From RGIG3528 sp963649295 (GTDB lineage Bacteria > Bacillota > Clostridia > Lachnospirales > Lachnospiraceae): a stretch of DNA of 51,383 bases. The DNA lies in NCBI GenBank assembly GCA_963649295.1, contig CAVJHK010000011.1:1-51383 (forward strand), read 5' to 3'. The notes beneath the pieces were generated by a model, which saw only the letters and a list, made by a program, of their open reading frames with translations, ran no database searches and had not been told where the DNA came from. How positions within the stretch are numbered: the stretch's first letter is position 1; each line of letters starts with the position of its first letter. Shown here in pieces: positions 32,227-42,500 of the stretch. Made by a program: the position numbers and the translations under genes.

Positions 32227-34116
32227 TCAGCCTTTTGATATAGCATTAAAACGACAAGATGCCATACACATGCCGCACTTGATACACTTATTTGTGTCAA
32301 TTTGCATTGCGGGCTTCTTTTTGCCGGGTGCCGTATAATCGGTAACGCTGATTGCGCCTACGGGACACTGACGTACACAGAGACCGCAGCCGAAGCATGC
32401 GTCACGGTTTACCTTATATTGCATAAGCTTCTTGCATATGCCTGCGGGGCACTTTTTGTCAACTATATGAGCAATATATTCGTCTTTGAAGTGTGTGAGC
32501 GTGGAAACGATCGGATTTGCCGAGGTCTGTCCGAGTGCGCAAAGAGAGTTGTTCTTAACGGCATTCGAAAGCTGTTCGAGCTCGTCAAGATCTTCCATTG
32601 TGCCCTTGCCTTCGGTAATCTTTGTGAGGATCTCCAGCATCCTCTTTGTTCCGATACGACAGGGTGAACACTTTCCGCAGGATTCGTCGCAAATGAATTC
32701 CATATAGAACTTTGCGATATTAACCATACAGTTGTCTTCGTCCATGACAATGGCGCCGCCGGAGCCCATCATCGAGCCCTTTGCCACAAGATTGTCAAAA
32801 TCAATAGGCTCATCAAGGAATTCTTCCGTTAAACATCCGCCCGACGGTCCGCCAGTCTGAATAGCCTTAAACTTCTTGCCTCCCGGAATTCCGCCGCCGA
32901 TGTCATAAATAAGCTCTCTGAGCGTTGTTCCCATGGGAACTTCGACAAGTCCAACGTTGTTTACCTTGCCTCCGAGCGCAAATACCTTTGTGCCCTTTGA
33001 CTTTTCGGTGCCGACGCTTGCGAAGCTTGCTGCGCCTTCTCTCAAAACTGTCGGAACACATGCAAGCGTTTCAACGTTGTTTACAACCGTCGGCTTGTCC
33101 CAAAGTCCTTTGACGGCAGGGAAAGGCGGACGGGGACGCGGCATACCGCGCTGTCCTTCTATTGAGTGAAGAAGAGCCGTTTCTTCGCCACATACAAATG
33201 CACCCGCACCAAGACGGATGTGTGCGTCAAACGAAAATTCCGAACCCAAAATATTTTTGCCGAGAAGTCCCGCTTCTCTCATCTCACGTATTGCAACCTG
33301 AAGTCTGTGAACGGCAATCGGATATTCGGCACGAACATAGAAATAGCCTTCGCTTGCGCCGATTGCATATCCCGCAATCATCATGCCCTCGATTACGGCA
33401 AAGGGATTGCCTTCCAATATCGAACGATCCATAAATGCACCCGGGTCGCCCTCGTCGCCGTTACATACAACATATTTTTGATCAGCTTCGTTTGCATAGG
33501 CAAAAGACCACTTGCGGCCTGTAGGGAAACCTGCGCCGCCGCGTCCGCGAAGACCGGATGCAAGCACTTCATCGATTACTTCCTTTTGTGTCATCGAAAG
33601 CGCACGCTTAATACCCTGAAATGCGCCATAGCCCATGGCCTCGTTTATATCCTCGGGATTGATAAGTCCGCATCCGCGAAGAGCCACTCTCTTTTGCTTT
33701 TTATAAAAATTGATGTCGTCCTGCTTCTGTACCTTTTCCTTTGTTGCGGGATCAACATAAAGAAGACGCTCAACAACATTTCCGTTTATGAGGTCGGATT
33801 CAACGATTTCTTCAACGTCTTCCACCTTGACCAGGCGATAAAGCGTGTCCTCCGGGAAAATCTTAACAAAAGGTCCCTGTGAGCAGAAGCCAAAGCATCC
33901 GGCCTGATTAACCGTAACCTTGTCGGAAAGTCCCTTGTTTGCGATAAGCTCGATAAATTTTTCTTTTATTTCGTCGGAATGGGACGAAAGACATCCCGTA
34001 CCTCCGCAAAGAACGACTGCGCGCTTGCCCGCACTTCCGTCAATCTTGGAGTTCAAAGATGCGGTACATGCGCAGATTTTTTTGTCCAGCTGTTCCGTTG
34101 TCAATATTTTTTCCAT
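32227..34116 (-). CDS. hydB: electron-bifurcating hydrogenase, NADH/flavin subunit
   Basis: A 629-aa NuoF-like subunit that binds FMN and NADH. The N-terminal thioredoxin-like [2Fe-2S] domain starts at VVLCGGTGCLSS near 34. The NuoF core has GLRGRGGAGFPTGRKW (NADH/FMN), CNGDEGDPGAFMDR, and ESCGKCSPCRIGTKRM ([4Fe-4S] ligands). Two ferredoxin motifs, CFGCGLCVRQCP and CIKCGMCMASC, end the protein, as in bifurcating HydB. Spacing to hydC is 2 bp and to hydA 14 bp, so the three genes are one operon. Confidence 0.95.
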   Translation of the reverse strand: MEKILTTEQLDKKICACTASLNSKIDGSAGKRAVVLCGGTGCLSSHSDEIKEKFIELIANKGLSDKVTVNQAGCFGFCSQGPFVKIFPEDTLYRLVKVEDVEEIVESDLINGNVVERLLYVDPATKEKVQKQDDINFYKKQKRVALRGCGLINPEDINEAMGYGAFQGIKRALSMTQKEVIDEVLASGLRGRGGAGFPTGRKWSFAYANEADQKYVVCNGDEGDPGAFMDRSILEGNPFAVIEGMMIAGYAIGASEGYFYVRAEYPIAVHRLQVAIREMREAGLLGKNILGSEFSFDAHIRLGAGAFVCGEETALLHSIEGQRGMPRPRPPFPAVKGLWDKPTVVNNVETLACVPTVLREGAASFASVGTEKSKGTKVFALGGKVNNVGLVEVPMGTTLRELIYDIGGGIPGGKKFKAIQTGGPSGGCLTEEFLDEPIDFDNLVAKGSMMGSGGAIVMDEDNCMVNIAKFYMEFICDESCGKCSPCRIGTKRMLEILTKITEGKGTMEDLDELEQLSNAVKNNSLCALGQTSANPIVSTLTHFKDEYIAHIVDKKCPAGICKKLMQYKVNRDACFGCGLCVRQCPVGAISVTDYTAPGKKKPAMQIDTNKCIKCGMCMASCRFNAISKG

Positions 34117-34118
34117 AT

Positions 34119-34601
34119 CTATGCCTCCAAGCTTCTGTAGTGTTCAATTATCTCGGGAACCTTATCGACGCTGAGCTTCGGATAAACCGTTCCGTTTATC
34201 GAAACAGCGGGCGCAATTCCGCATGCACCGATGCAGCGGAGTGCGTCAAGTGTAAAAAGTCCGTCCTTTGTTGTTTCGCCGGGTGCGATTTCGAGAAGCT
34301 CCGAAAACTTGTCGATAACCATTTGTGCGCCCTTGACATAGCATGCCGTACCGAGACAGCAGCCTATGATATATTTTCCCTTCGGCTGCAAAGAAAAGAA
34401 CGAATAAAATGTAACAACCCCGTATATTTCCGCCACCGAAATGCCGGTTCTCTCCGAGACGATTTCCTGGACCTCAATCGGAATATAGCCATATTCCTTT
34501 TGAATGTCGCTCAAAATCATCATGAGAGGTGTTTTTTCGTCAACGTATCTGTCACAGATTGCGTTGATTTGCTTTACTGCAGCATCACTGAGTTTAGCCA
34601 T
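34119..34601 (-). CDS. hydC: electron-bifurcating hydrogenase, NuoE-like subunit
   Basis: A 160-aa thioredoxin-like [2Fe-2S] subunit. After a helical N-terminus (ILSDIQKEYGYIP near 30), cysteines occur in CCLGTACYVKG and CIGACGIAP, the NuoE pattern. The ATG at 34601 is chosen because GGAGG lies 5 nt before it; an ATG four codons upstream overlaps that site. It is the first gene of hydCBA. A Rex operator lies 17 bp upstream (34618-34635). Confidence 0.94.
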   Translation of the reverse strand: MAKLSDAAVKQINAICDRYVDEKTPLMMILSDIQKEYGYIPIEVQEIVSERTGISVAEIYGVVTFYSFFSLQPKGKYIIGCCLGTACYVKGAQMVIDKFSELLEIAPGETTKDGLFTLDALRCIGACGIAPAVSINGTVYPKLSVDKVPEIIEHYRSLEA

Positions 34602-34617
34602 GTTTTCCTCCATAAGT

Positions 34618-34635
34618 TTGTTAAATTATTAACAT
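34618..34635. promoter_or_regulatory. Rex operator upstream of hydCBA
   Basis: TTGTTAAATTATTAACAT matches the Rex consensus TTGTTAA-N4-TTAACAA at 13 of 14 defined positions. It lies between the hydC ribosome binding site and a candidate promoter (-10 TATACT preceded by TGA on the minus strand, 34652-34657), just downstream of the expected transcription start, a good place for repression when NADH is low. Confidence 0.8.
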
Positions 34636-34676
34636 ATATCTGTCAAAGGAGAGTATATCATATTTATTTTGATTGT

Positions 34677-34708
34677 CTGTTGCAAAAGCAACAGTTACAC
34701 GTTATAAT
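34677..34708 (+). promoter_or_regulatory. crp-family gene promoter with a palindromic operator
   Basis: TTGCAA (34680-34685), 17-bp spacer, TATAAT (34703-34708) point to the regulator gene. The -35 lies inside an 18-bp palindrome, CTGTTGC-AAAA-GCAACAG (34677-34694), which is likely the regulator's own binding site and could also affect divergent hydCBA. Confidence 0.65.
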
Positions 34709-34800
34709 TTAAATAAATAAAATGATATGACAAAAAAATGCAAAAAATCCGTTGTCCGCACAAAGCAAAATACAAAAAATCCCCCCGGAGACACAAAAAA

Positions 34801-35424
34801 ATGCCAAACGACAATTACCTGATAAACGAAAAATGCCGTTCACAGTCGGTTTCAAAATTTAAAAAAGGAGAGACAATTCTCTCTACTCTCGATGACACCG
34901 GACGAATCGGAGTATTGCAATCGGGCGAGGCGCACGTTGTACAGGTGGATTCAAACGGCAACCAAAGCATCCTCGAATTTCTTGCAAGCGGAGACAGCTT
35001 TGGGGAATATCTTATGGGCCCGTCCGTAAAAGCCTACAATACGGTCATTGCGGACACCGACTGTGTAGTGATTTTTATCAATTTCAGAAATGTCATATTT
35101 AACTGCAAGGGGCATTGCGAAAATCATGCCGAGCTCGTAAAGACGCTCCTCCTTCTTTCTTCACACCGTGCGCAGATGCTGTCGGTGCATGTCCGCATTC
35201 TGAGTGCTCACACCACACACGACAAGCTCCTCCTGTACTTTAAAAACGAGGCTGCCCTGATGGGAAGTCACGAATTTCATGTGCCGATTTCGCTTACCCG
35301 CCTTGCGGATTATCTGGCAGTCGACAGAAGCGCAATGATGCGGGAGCTCGGTAAGCTAAAAAAAGAAGGTATAATAACCAAAACAGACTCGGGAGAATAC
35401 GTATTAAATGCAGATGCGGAATAA
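34801..35424 (+). CDS. Crp/Fnr family transcriptional regulator
   Basis: A 207-aa regulator with an N-terminal cyclic-nucleotide-binding-type beta barrel (GDSFGEYLM near 75) and a C-terminal winged helix (ISLTRLADYLAVDRSAMMRELGKLKKEGII near 162-191). The Fnr-type cluster of N-terminal cysteines is absent; single Cys residues and a CKGHC motif near 102-106 are present. The start at 34801 has GGAG 10 nt upstream; an in-frame upstream ATG lacks one. It is divergent from hydCBA, so redox or fermentation control is likely; the effector is unknown. Confidence 0.88.
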   Translation: MPNDNYLINEKCRSQSVSKFKKGETILSTLDDTGRIGVLQSGEAHVVQVDSNGNQSILEFLASGDSFGEYLMGPSVKAYNTVIADTDCVVIFINFRNVIFNCKGHCENHAELVKTLLLLSSHRAQMLSVHVRILSAHTTHDKLLLYFKNEAALMGSHEFHVPISLTRLADYLAVDRSAMMRELGKLKKEGIITKTDSGEYVLNADAE

Positions 35425-35478
35425 AAGGCTTATGCCACATAAGCTTACGAAACAGTTTCACAAAATAAATATGCAATA

Positions 35479-35505
35479 AAAAGACGGGATTTTTTCCCGT
35501 CTTTT
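35479..35505. terminator. bidirectional terminator between convergent genes
   Basis: AAAAGACGGGA (35479-35489) and TCCCGTCTTTT (35495-35505) form an 11-bp stem with A and T runs on both sides. It serves the Crp-family gene on the plus strand and the response-regulator gene on the minus strand. Confidence 0.88.
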
Positions 35506-35523
35506 GTTATTTTTTCCAAATTG

Positions 35524-36285
35524 TTACTGTTCTCTTTTATAAAAGAAATTTTCGATTGCGGTAAGTATTTGATCCTTCGGAAGGCTCTTTAAGAGATACC
35601 CTTGCGGATGAAGCGAGAGCACGCTTTTTACGGCTTCGGGGTCGCTTCGGGATGTTAAGAAAATCACCGGGATTTTTGCCGAATGCTTTTCGGAACGCAG
35701 CATCTGCAAAAATTGTGCACCGCTGCATACAGGCATTTCGTAGTCAAGGAGTATGAGGTCCGGAACAAAAAGCTCAATCATATGAAAGGCTGCCGTTGCC
35801 GACGGACATATATTTACGATATAGTCATTTTCAAGCCATGCGGAAATAGTTCGCAAAAAAGCCGCCGAATCGTCAACAACCAGGATTTTCTTTTTTTGGG
35901 AATCAAATTTGGCATTTTCGCTTAATTTTACCATTCTTTCGCATGCCTCAAAATTGTTGATGGGGCGTGCAAACGTTGCGGCAATTATTTTTTGCGAAAC
36001 GCCCTTTAAGACGTGGTCGATTTCTTCCCTGTCACCGACAAGCACGACCTTTTTGGTTCTTTCTATACAAAGGTCAAAAAGATAAGTACGTGCTTCAGAA
36101 TTTTGATTAAGTGCCGCCGCATCCACAATAAACGCATAAGGAAAGCCGCGAAGAATACTCAGTTCCTTAACCGAAAGCTCACACTTATCCGTTTCCAAGC
36201 CTTTTTTTTCAAGAGTTTCTTTGAGCGAAAACATAAGAAATGTCATATTTCCGCTGTAAAGAAACATAAATCCGCCGTTGTTCAT
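35524..36285 (-). CDS. response regulator with a divergent N-terminal domain and C-terminal receiver
   Basis: A 253-aa protein. The C-terminal receiver (about 129-250) has LVVDDSAAF (acidic pair), LILLDYEMPVCSG (phosphoacceptor Asp), FLTSRSD and YLLKSLPKDQ (Lys). The N-terminal 115 residues look like a degenerate receiver or sensor without clear acidic residues. There is no DNA-binding or enzymatic output domain. GAGG precedes the ATG. It starts 23 bp after the hybrid kinase gene on the same strand, so it is probably its partner, acting through protein contacts. Confidence 0.85.
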   Translation of the reverse strand: MNNGGFMFLYSGNMTFLMFSLKETLEKKGLETDKCELSVKELSILRGFPYAFIVDAAALNQNSEARTYLFDLCIERTKKVVLVGDREEIDHVLKGVSQKIIAATFARPINNFEACERMVKLSENAKFDSQKKKILVVDDSAAFLRTISAWLENDYIVNICPSATAAFHMIELFVPDLILLDYEMPVCSGAQFLQMLRSEKHSAKIPVIFLTSRSDPEAVKSVLSLHPQGYLLKSLPKDQILTAIENFFYKREQ

Positions 36286-36308
36286 ATTATCCTCGTTTCA
36301 AATATATC

Positions 36309-39300
36309 TTATTCTTCCACAAATTCCGTACAAATTCTGGCTACATTTTCCGCATCAAGATTTGCGACAAAGGTTTCAAGCTCCGGAAGCAATTTTTTCT
36401 TTTCTTCATCATAATCGTACTTTTTGATTTCTTCAAGTATCATATCGGCATTTTTTATGTCATAAAGAGCCATACTTGTTTTTAACTGATGAAAAAGCGG
36501 AAGTGCCGCATCCGGAATCCTGGCTTTTGGGGCGGTGTCCTCATCCTTTAAAACATATTTTTTGATATCACCCGCAAGCTTCATCCAAAAATCAATAAAA
36601 TAAGGTGTGATATCCTTAATCTGGCGCGTGTCTTCGTCACGTGCCGCATATTCAAGCTTTGCCGCCACTCCCGACACCTGAAGCGCCCCAAAAAGCGCCG
36701 CAGACGATTTCATGGCATGAACCTTTATGCGGAAATTGTTTATGTTGTCCTTGTTTTCGGGATTTTCTGTTATTCCGTCATAATAACTCTTAAGCTCCGT
36801 CGCATCAGCGGCGGCAGTTAAAACAAACTGATGCATAACCCGGATTACGGCGTCTGTGCTCCCCAGGTGCCTTACGGCATAATCGTTGTCGACGCCTTCT
36901 GTCTGCGGAAGAGTAAGAGTTTCTTCCTTACTGCCCGTGCCGGAATTTCCTTTGGAATTTTCGACAGAATATCCTGCCGAATTTTCTGCCGAATTTTCCC
37001 CATCATTAACGCGCGAAATCTTTTCTTCCGGCAAAAATCTCATAAGCACTTCATTAAGCACCGAAAGCTCAACAGGCTTTGAAACAAATTCCGCAAAGCC
37101 TTTTTCTTTATATTCCTCACGGGCGCCCTGAAGCGCATTTGCCGTAAGCATTATTACGGGCGTTGTTTTATTTTTACCGGTTTGTTGAGCTTTTATGTGC
37201 TCAAACGTCTCTATTCCGTCCATTCCCGGCATCATATGATCCATAAATATCAGATCGTATTCGTTTTCGAGAGTCTTTGAAAGCGCTTCTTTTCCGGATG
37301 ATGCCTTGTCGATGTTCATTCCCGTGCCCTTTAGGAGCTCCGACATCACCATTATGTTCATGGGATTGTCGTCCGTAATCAGTATATTCACACCGGGCGC
37401 AACAAATGTTGTATCATAATCGCCGTCGTCTTCAAATTCCATTTGTGTTACATCAAAATCTCCGATCGGCGTCGGATCAACAATTTTTTGATCGACGTCA
37501 AAATAAAAATCGCTTCCTTTGCCGTAGACACTCATAACCCTAAGCTCCGAATCCATAAGCTCCAAAATTCCGCGCACAAGGCTGAGCCCAAGCCCCGTAC
37601 CCTCCACACGGCGGTTTCTTTGGGTGTCAAAGCGCTCATAACGCATGGAGAGTTTTTTCATGTCTTCTTCTTTTATGCCTATTCCCGTATCCTTTACAGA
37701 AACATGAAGATGTGCCGTATCGCCCGTTATCTCACACTTTATCGTAAGGCGAACGTTTCCTTTTTCGGTATATTTTGCGGCATTTGTCATAATATTTATT
37801 ATGACTTGCCTGAGCCTTATGTCATCTCCGTAAAGCTTTTCGGGTATTTCTCCCGAAATATCCGTGATAAGAACAAGATTCTTTGCCTCAAATCTTGTTT
37901 TGGTAATATTGTAAACGTCAAAAATAAGCTGCTTTATGCTGTATTCGGCGGGCACAAGCTCCATTTTGCCCGCTTCCATCTTTGACAAATCAAGTATTCC
38001 GTTTATGAGTGACAAAAGCATGCTTCCGGCACTCTTTATTTCGCGCGCGTAATTCTTTATGTTCTTTTCTCTCGATTCGCGCAAAATCATCGTGTCAAAT
38101 CCGAGCACCGCATTGATGGGAGTTCTGATTTCATGTGACATATTGGCAAGGAACGCGCTCTTTGCGCGGTTTTCGGATTCTGCCTTTTGAATACGGTTGC
38201 GGACTGTCTCCAGTTCTTTCTTTTCCTCCCCTATATCCTGTATCGTAAAAAGGACTTTTGAAACATAATCGTCTGCCCCACGCTCCATCACAAAATAACG
38301 TATGCAGTTCCAGCCGTGCATTTTGCTCTTATATTCACCGACAATGCTGTTTTTGTTCTTAAGTCTTTCGGGAATTGTCGCAATATCTCCGAATTCAAGC
38401 ATAAAGTCAGTATATTCGTCTTCCGCATCAACCCGGAACATATTAAGCAGTTGCTCACGCGCGCCCATATTGTGAGGTCTGAGCTTTTCCGATTCCGGGT
38501 CCGCATAAATCGGGATCAGCTCATCTTTTTTAAGATCGATCATATAAATAATCGAATATATGTCCGACATGCACGAAATACTTGATTTTTGAAGCTCAAG
38601 CTGTTTTTTTGCATTTTTGTATGTAATATAAATACTTTGACAAACCACAAGCTCCGTAAAAAGCGTGAATACAAGAAATACAAAGATAAAGAAGCCCACA
38701 CCCGAATTAAATGCCTTGTGAAAATTATAATCAAGCTCATAATAACTCAGATTTATTTTGTCAAGGTAATAAAAGATCATTCCGATCGTAACATTCTCGC
38801 CGCTTTCAATGGTCACTTCTTTGTATTTTTCGCTCGGATAATAAATTATATAGTCACCCGAATAAAGCGGAATAAGCAAATCTCCGTCATAAAGATATTC
38901 AACCTCCAGATCGTCAAGATTGTAATTCTGGAGATTGATCCGCTGTACAACTTCCTTATCCGTCCAGAGTGCCTGGTGAATTTCAACCTCACCGTTCCAC
39001 GCCTGATTTATGAGGCAGAAATTTTCGATATTTATGCGAAGAGTCCACGATGTCACGGGCTCAGAACCGTTGTTGTAGAGTGTTCCGTCAACAGTCGTAC
39101 CCGTCAGGTTGACCTTGGAATAATAAAGGGAATAATCGCGCTTCAGCCACGTGCTTGTGGATTCACCGCGCTCCCCAAGGTTAAGATATACCGAATGTGA
39201 CTTGTCCGCCCCCTTTGCGGCATGCACGGTCGAGTTGACCTTCCTTATATAGGCAAAATGAATCACAAATGCCGCTGCCGCCGCAATCGCGGTTATGATT

Positions 39301-39335
39301 ATGCAGATTTTAAATTTTTTGAATTTTACTTCCAT
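36309..39335 (-). CDS. hybrid sensor histidine kinase with a CBM2-like external domain
   Basis: A 1008-aa membrane kinase. A helix (about 9-30) precedes an external domain (about 45-205) and a second helix (about 211-231). The external domain has VNLTGTTVDGTLYNNG, Trp97 in VTSWTLRI, INQAWNGEVEI with Trp113, and a late ESGENVTIGMIFYY, a series that resembles family-2 carbohydrate-binding modules. Inside the cell come a PAS-like region, HisKA (NMSHEIRTPINAV), the ATPase domain (DTGIGI, EGTGLGLS), a receiver (FMDHMMPGMDG) and an Hpt domain (VHAMKSSAAL). The start at 39335 has GGAG 8 nt upstream. Polysaccharide sensing is inferred from the external domain. Confidence 0.88.
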   Translation of the reverse strand: MEVKFKKFKICIIITAIAAAAAFVIHFAYIRKVNSTVHAAKGADKSHSVYLNLGERGESTSTWLKRDYSLYYSKVNLTGTTVDGTLYNNGSEPVTSWTLRINIENFCLINQAWNGEVEIHQALWTDKEVVQRINLQNYNLDDLEVEYLYDGDLLIPLYSGDYIIYYPSEKYKEVTIESGENVTIGMIFYYLDKINLSYYELDYNFHKAFNSGVGFFIFVFLVFTLFTELVVCQSIYITYKNAKKQLELQKSSISCMSDIYSIIYMIDLKKDELIPIYADPESEKLRPHNMGAREQLLNMFRVDAEDEYTDFMLEFGDIATIPERLKNKNSIVGEYKSKMHGWNCIRYFVMERGADDYVSKVLFTIQDIGEEKKELETVRNRIQKAESENRAKSAFLANMSHEIRTPINAVLGFDTMILRESREKNIKNYAREIKSAGSMLLSLINGILDLSKMEAGKMELVPAEYSIKQLIFDVYNITKTRFEAKNLVLITDISGEIPEKLYGDDIRLRQVIINIMTNAAKYTEKGNVRLTIKCEITGDTAHLHVSVKDTGIGIKEEDMKKLSMRYERFDTQRNRRVEGTGLGLSLVRGILELMDSELRVMSVYGKGSDFYFDVDQKIVDPTPIGDFDVTQMEFEDDGDYDTTFVAPGVNILITDDNPMNIMVMSELLKGTGMNIDKASSGKEALSKTLENEYDLIFMDHMMPGMDGIETFEHIKAQQTGKNKTTPVIMLTANALQGAREEYKEKGFAEFVSKPVELSVLNEVLMRFLPEEKISRVNDGENSAENSAGYSVENSKGNSGTGSKEETLTLPQTEGVDNDYAVRHLGSTDAVIRVMHQFVLTAAADATELKSYYDGITENPENKDNINNFRIKVHAMKSSAALFGALQVSGVAAKLEYAARDEDTRQIKDITPYFIDFWMKLAGDIKKYVLKDEDTAPKARIPDAALPLFHQLKTSMALYDIKNADMILEEIKKYDYDEEKKKLLPELETFVANLDAENVARICTEFVEE

Positions 39336-39471
39336 ATGCTCACTCCAAAGGCTTACAAAGATCTGTTCATTTACCTCTCTCATCATACCACACCAAGGCA
39401 AAAAACTACATTTTTATTTAAAAAAATTTGTTGGATTTGTCATTTTGCCGATTAGAGGCTAACCTGTAACA

Positions 39472-39504
39472 GCAAAAAAGCTCCCCAAGAAATTCTTAGG
39501 GAGC
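39472..39504 (-). terminator. terminator of the large secreted protein gene
   Basis: GCTCCC-AAG type stem spanning 39479-39504 with one mismatch; on the minus strand the stem is followed by six T. Confidence 0.8.
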
Positions 39505-39541
39505 CTTTGCCTTTACGCTTTATCCATATTTTTTTATCAAT

Positions 39542-42500
39542 TTAATATGACTTGTTCAAAATTCCGTCCGTCACAAATTTTGCTCTCGGATAAAACCTTC
39601 CGGTATATACAATTCCGGTTTTTTCAAAATAAATCTTATATGCCACTGAATTAATATAGATTTCTTTGTCGTCCGCACCGATAACAAATTCCGATTCGTC
39701 ATAATCAAATTCTATCCGGGCATCATATTCTTCAAGTGTGTCTTCCTTGAGCGTTATAATTTCACGCTCGCCGGCAAATCCTTGACCGTCCGCGTCAAAC
39801 CAAGTCTCAAAGTTTTGGCATATCGAATAAATTGCGCATTCTTTGGTATTTCCTTCTATTGCGCCGCCCTTTTCCCAGAGAGCAATCGGATATTCATTGC
39901 CTTTTTCATCGGTCTTTACCGCTTCAATAACCTTGCCGTCTTTGACTGTGAGCTTGTTGTATGACACGTTTTGGAGGGCAGTCACATCATCATTAACCGA
40001 AAATTCACCGTATGCGATCTGCGTAATCGAAAGGTCATCTTCAACCAGATATGCTGTCACCGTATAATTTCCCGTCATCACAGCATCCTCATAATCCACA
40101 TACCGCGTCGTATCCGTAATATGTGTCAAATCCCGAGAATCATCAAAGGTGTCAAAGAAGAAGTCACTTTTTTGCGTCACCTGTCGCCATACGCCGCGAA
40201 CCGGGTTCGAGCAAATATATGTTTTGACCAGAGCATCTGTATACAAAAGCTCGGGTTTGCGTAAGTAATTGTTGCTATACTTATTAACATCATAATATTC
40301 ATATCCGTCGGATGTAGTAGTCTTTTTGCAGGAACGATATTGATTCTTAATATTGGCACAGTATTCCATCCAGTCATCACTGGGCTCTGTGAGGTCAGTT
40401 TCATATACAATTGCTTTCTGATTTACGGTCTTTTCGGTGCCGTCCGGAAAAATCAGTTTTATACTTTCTAATTGTTTGGGCACACTTTGATCCCACACAG
40501 GTTCAATCTTTGTACCTGTAGGGATAGTGCCGTCTGCGGAGGTATCATATTTTACCGTAATAACGTTATCGGGATAAACTCCCCGCTCATAAACGCTTTT
40601 CTTAATCTCCTGATATACGGCAAAGTACTTTCCCGGTTCCGTAATATTCAGTTTGCGGTTTACATAATATTCACTGAGTCCTCTATTGCCTTGAACTACA
40701 TATATACGCCCGTCCTCGATATCAGAAGGGTCGTCCGGCATCTCTTCCTGATTTGACATGCTTTTAAATATTTCGCCAAAGGGCTTAATTTCACCTGCCA
40801 TGTCTTTTGTCACGGGATTGCCGTTTTCGTCGCTTATAACAGCAATAATTGTTTCACCTTCAACATCTCCGGGGCCGGTATAAAGCTCTTTAACTGTAGC
40901 GCTAATGTCATCCTGACTTGCATCGCTCGCAACTATATAATCATTTCTTTTATACAAAAATCCGTCATAGGTTGTAATAATTCCGATATATGTGCCGTAC
41001 GTATCGTTATAATCCCTGCACCAAAGGGAACAGTTATTAACATTTTTTGTTTTGGTTACGATCTCATATCCCTTTTCTGCCGTCTCTGTGTCGACCAAGG
41101 CCGCTTCAACCGTAAATCTCGCACATACTTCCTTGTTTTTGTTGACCCTGATAACATATTCTATGGGAGAAACGGTTGGTTTGTCGTCATTTACCCACGA
41201 ATAATAAACCGTAATCGTACCCTTTTTGGTTATCAAATCATAATCGTCATTATAATAGCTGATTCCGTAGTTTGTATCACCTTTTTCAAAGTCGTCCTCG
41301 TCAAGATTTGCCGTAATTTCCTTTTCGCTTCCGTTTACAACGGCATAAATCGTGATATCTGATTCACAGTACGGTTCACCAAACTGATCGGTAATCGCAT
41401 ATTCGATTGTGGAATATTGTCCGCCCTCGGCCTTATACTGAGAATTTATCGCACCGCTCAAAGTATCGACAGAAAGCTCAATATTGTCCGCATAACGCGC
41501 AGCCGTTACTTCAATCTCGATCACTCCGTAAATCGTATCCGTCGCACGTGTGTCTCCCGAGCCCTTGGTTGTTTTTTCGTAAAGACAAATTTTTTCTGTG
41601 CCTTCACTTAATGCCACAACGGTATTGGTTAATGAATCCACCGACAAAACATTTTTGCTATCGTCTTCCTTTGCAAGATAAAATGTGCGGTCGGAATTAA
41701 GGACGCTGATCGAATTGTATACATACGAAACCGATTTGTTCTGGGCACTTGTATAAAGTTTTCCGTCCGATCCCTCAAAATAATAGGCGATTTTCCTCTT
41801 GTCTCCGACATTCATCGTGGCGGTATAGGAGCAGTCGTCCTTATATTCTATTTTTTTGCCCGTTTGGTCGGTAATCACCATCTGCTTTACAAACGTACCG
41901 AGGTCCGGCATCACATAATCCTCCGTCGTAACGACAATCGGATCCGTAATCGTGCGTGTGATTCCAAAGCTGTCTGTAAATGTATATGAGGCCGTCACAT
42001 AGCATACGCCGTTCTGCCTTGAAAATGTGATTCTGCCGTCACTCGAAAAGCTTGTTACACCGTAGTTTTTGTCCTTGTCCGTCGAAAATTTGATTTTTGA
42101 CGCATCGGCGTTTAAAATAATACCGTCGGCATCATAAACCGTACATACGGGAGTAACCACAGCGCGTCCCAAAGAATTCCCAAGGATATCCTTGTCCTTT
42201 GACGTGCCTATATATGCTGCGGGATAAGCGGCAACGATTTCCGCAGGATCGCCCACATGCATGTCGACAATATATTCCCTGCCGTTTACCGTGATACGAT
42301 AGTCAACGTTGTTTGTGAGCCTTGAAACAATGACCGTATTGTCTTTTACCTCGGAGTCATAAACCGCCTTGATAAAAAAATCACCCTTTATGTCGTTTCT
42401 TTTGATGATATGAACCGCAATCACGGCATTTTTGGCTTCTGCCTTACTTGAAAAGGTCACCGTAACCGCATTAAAAGCCGTCTGTCTGACAGTTACGCCC

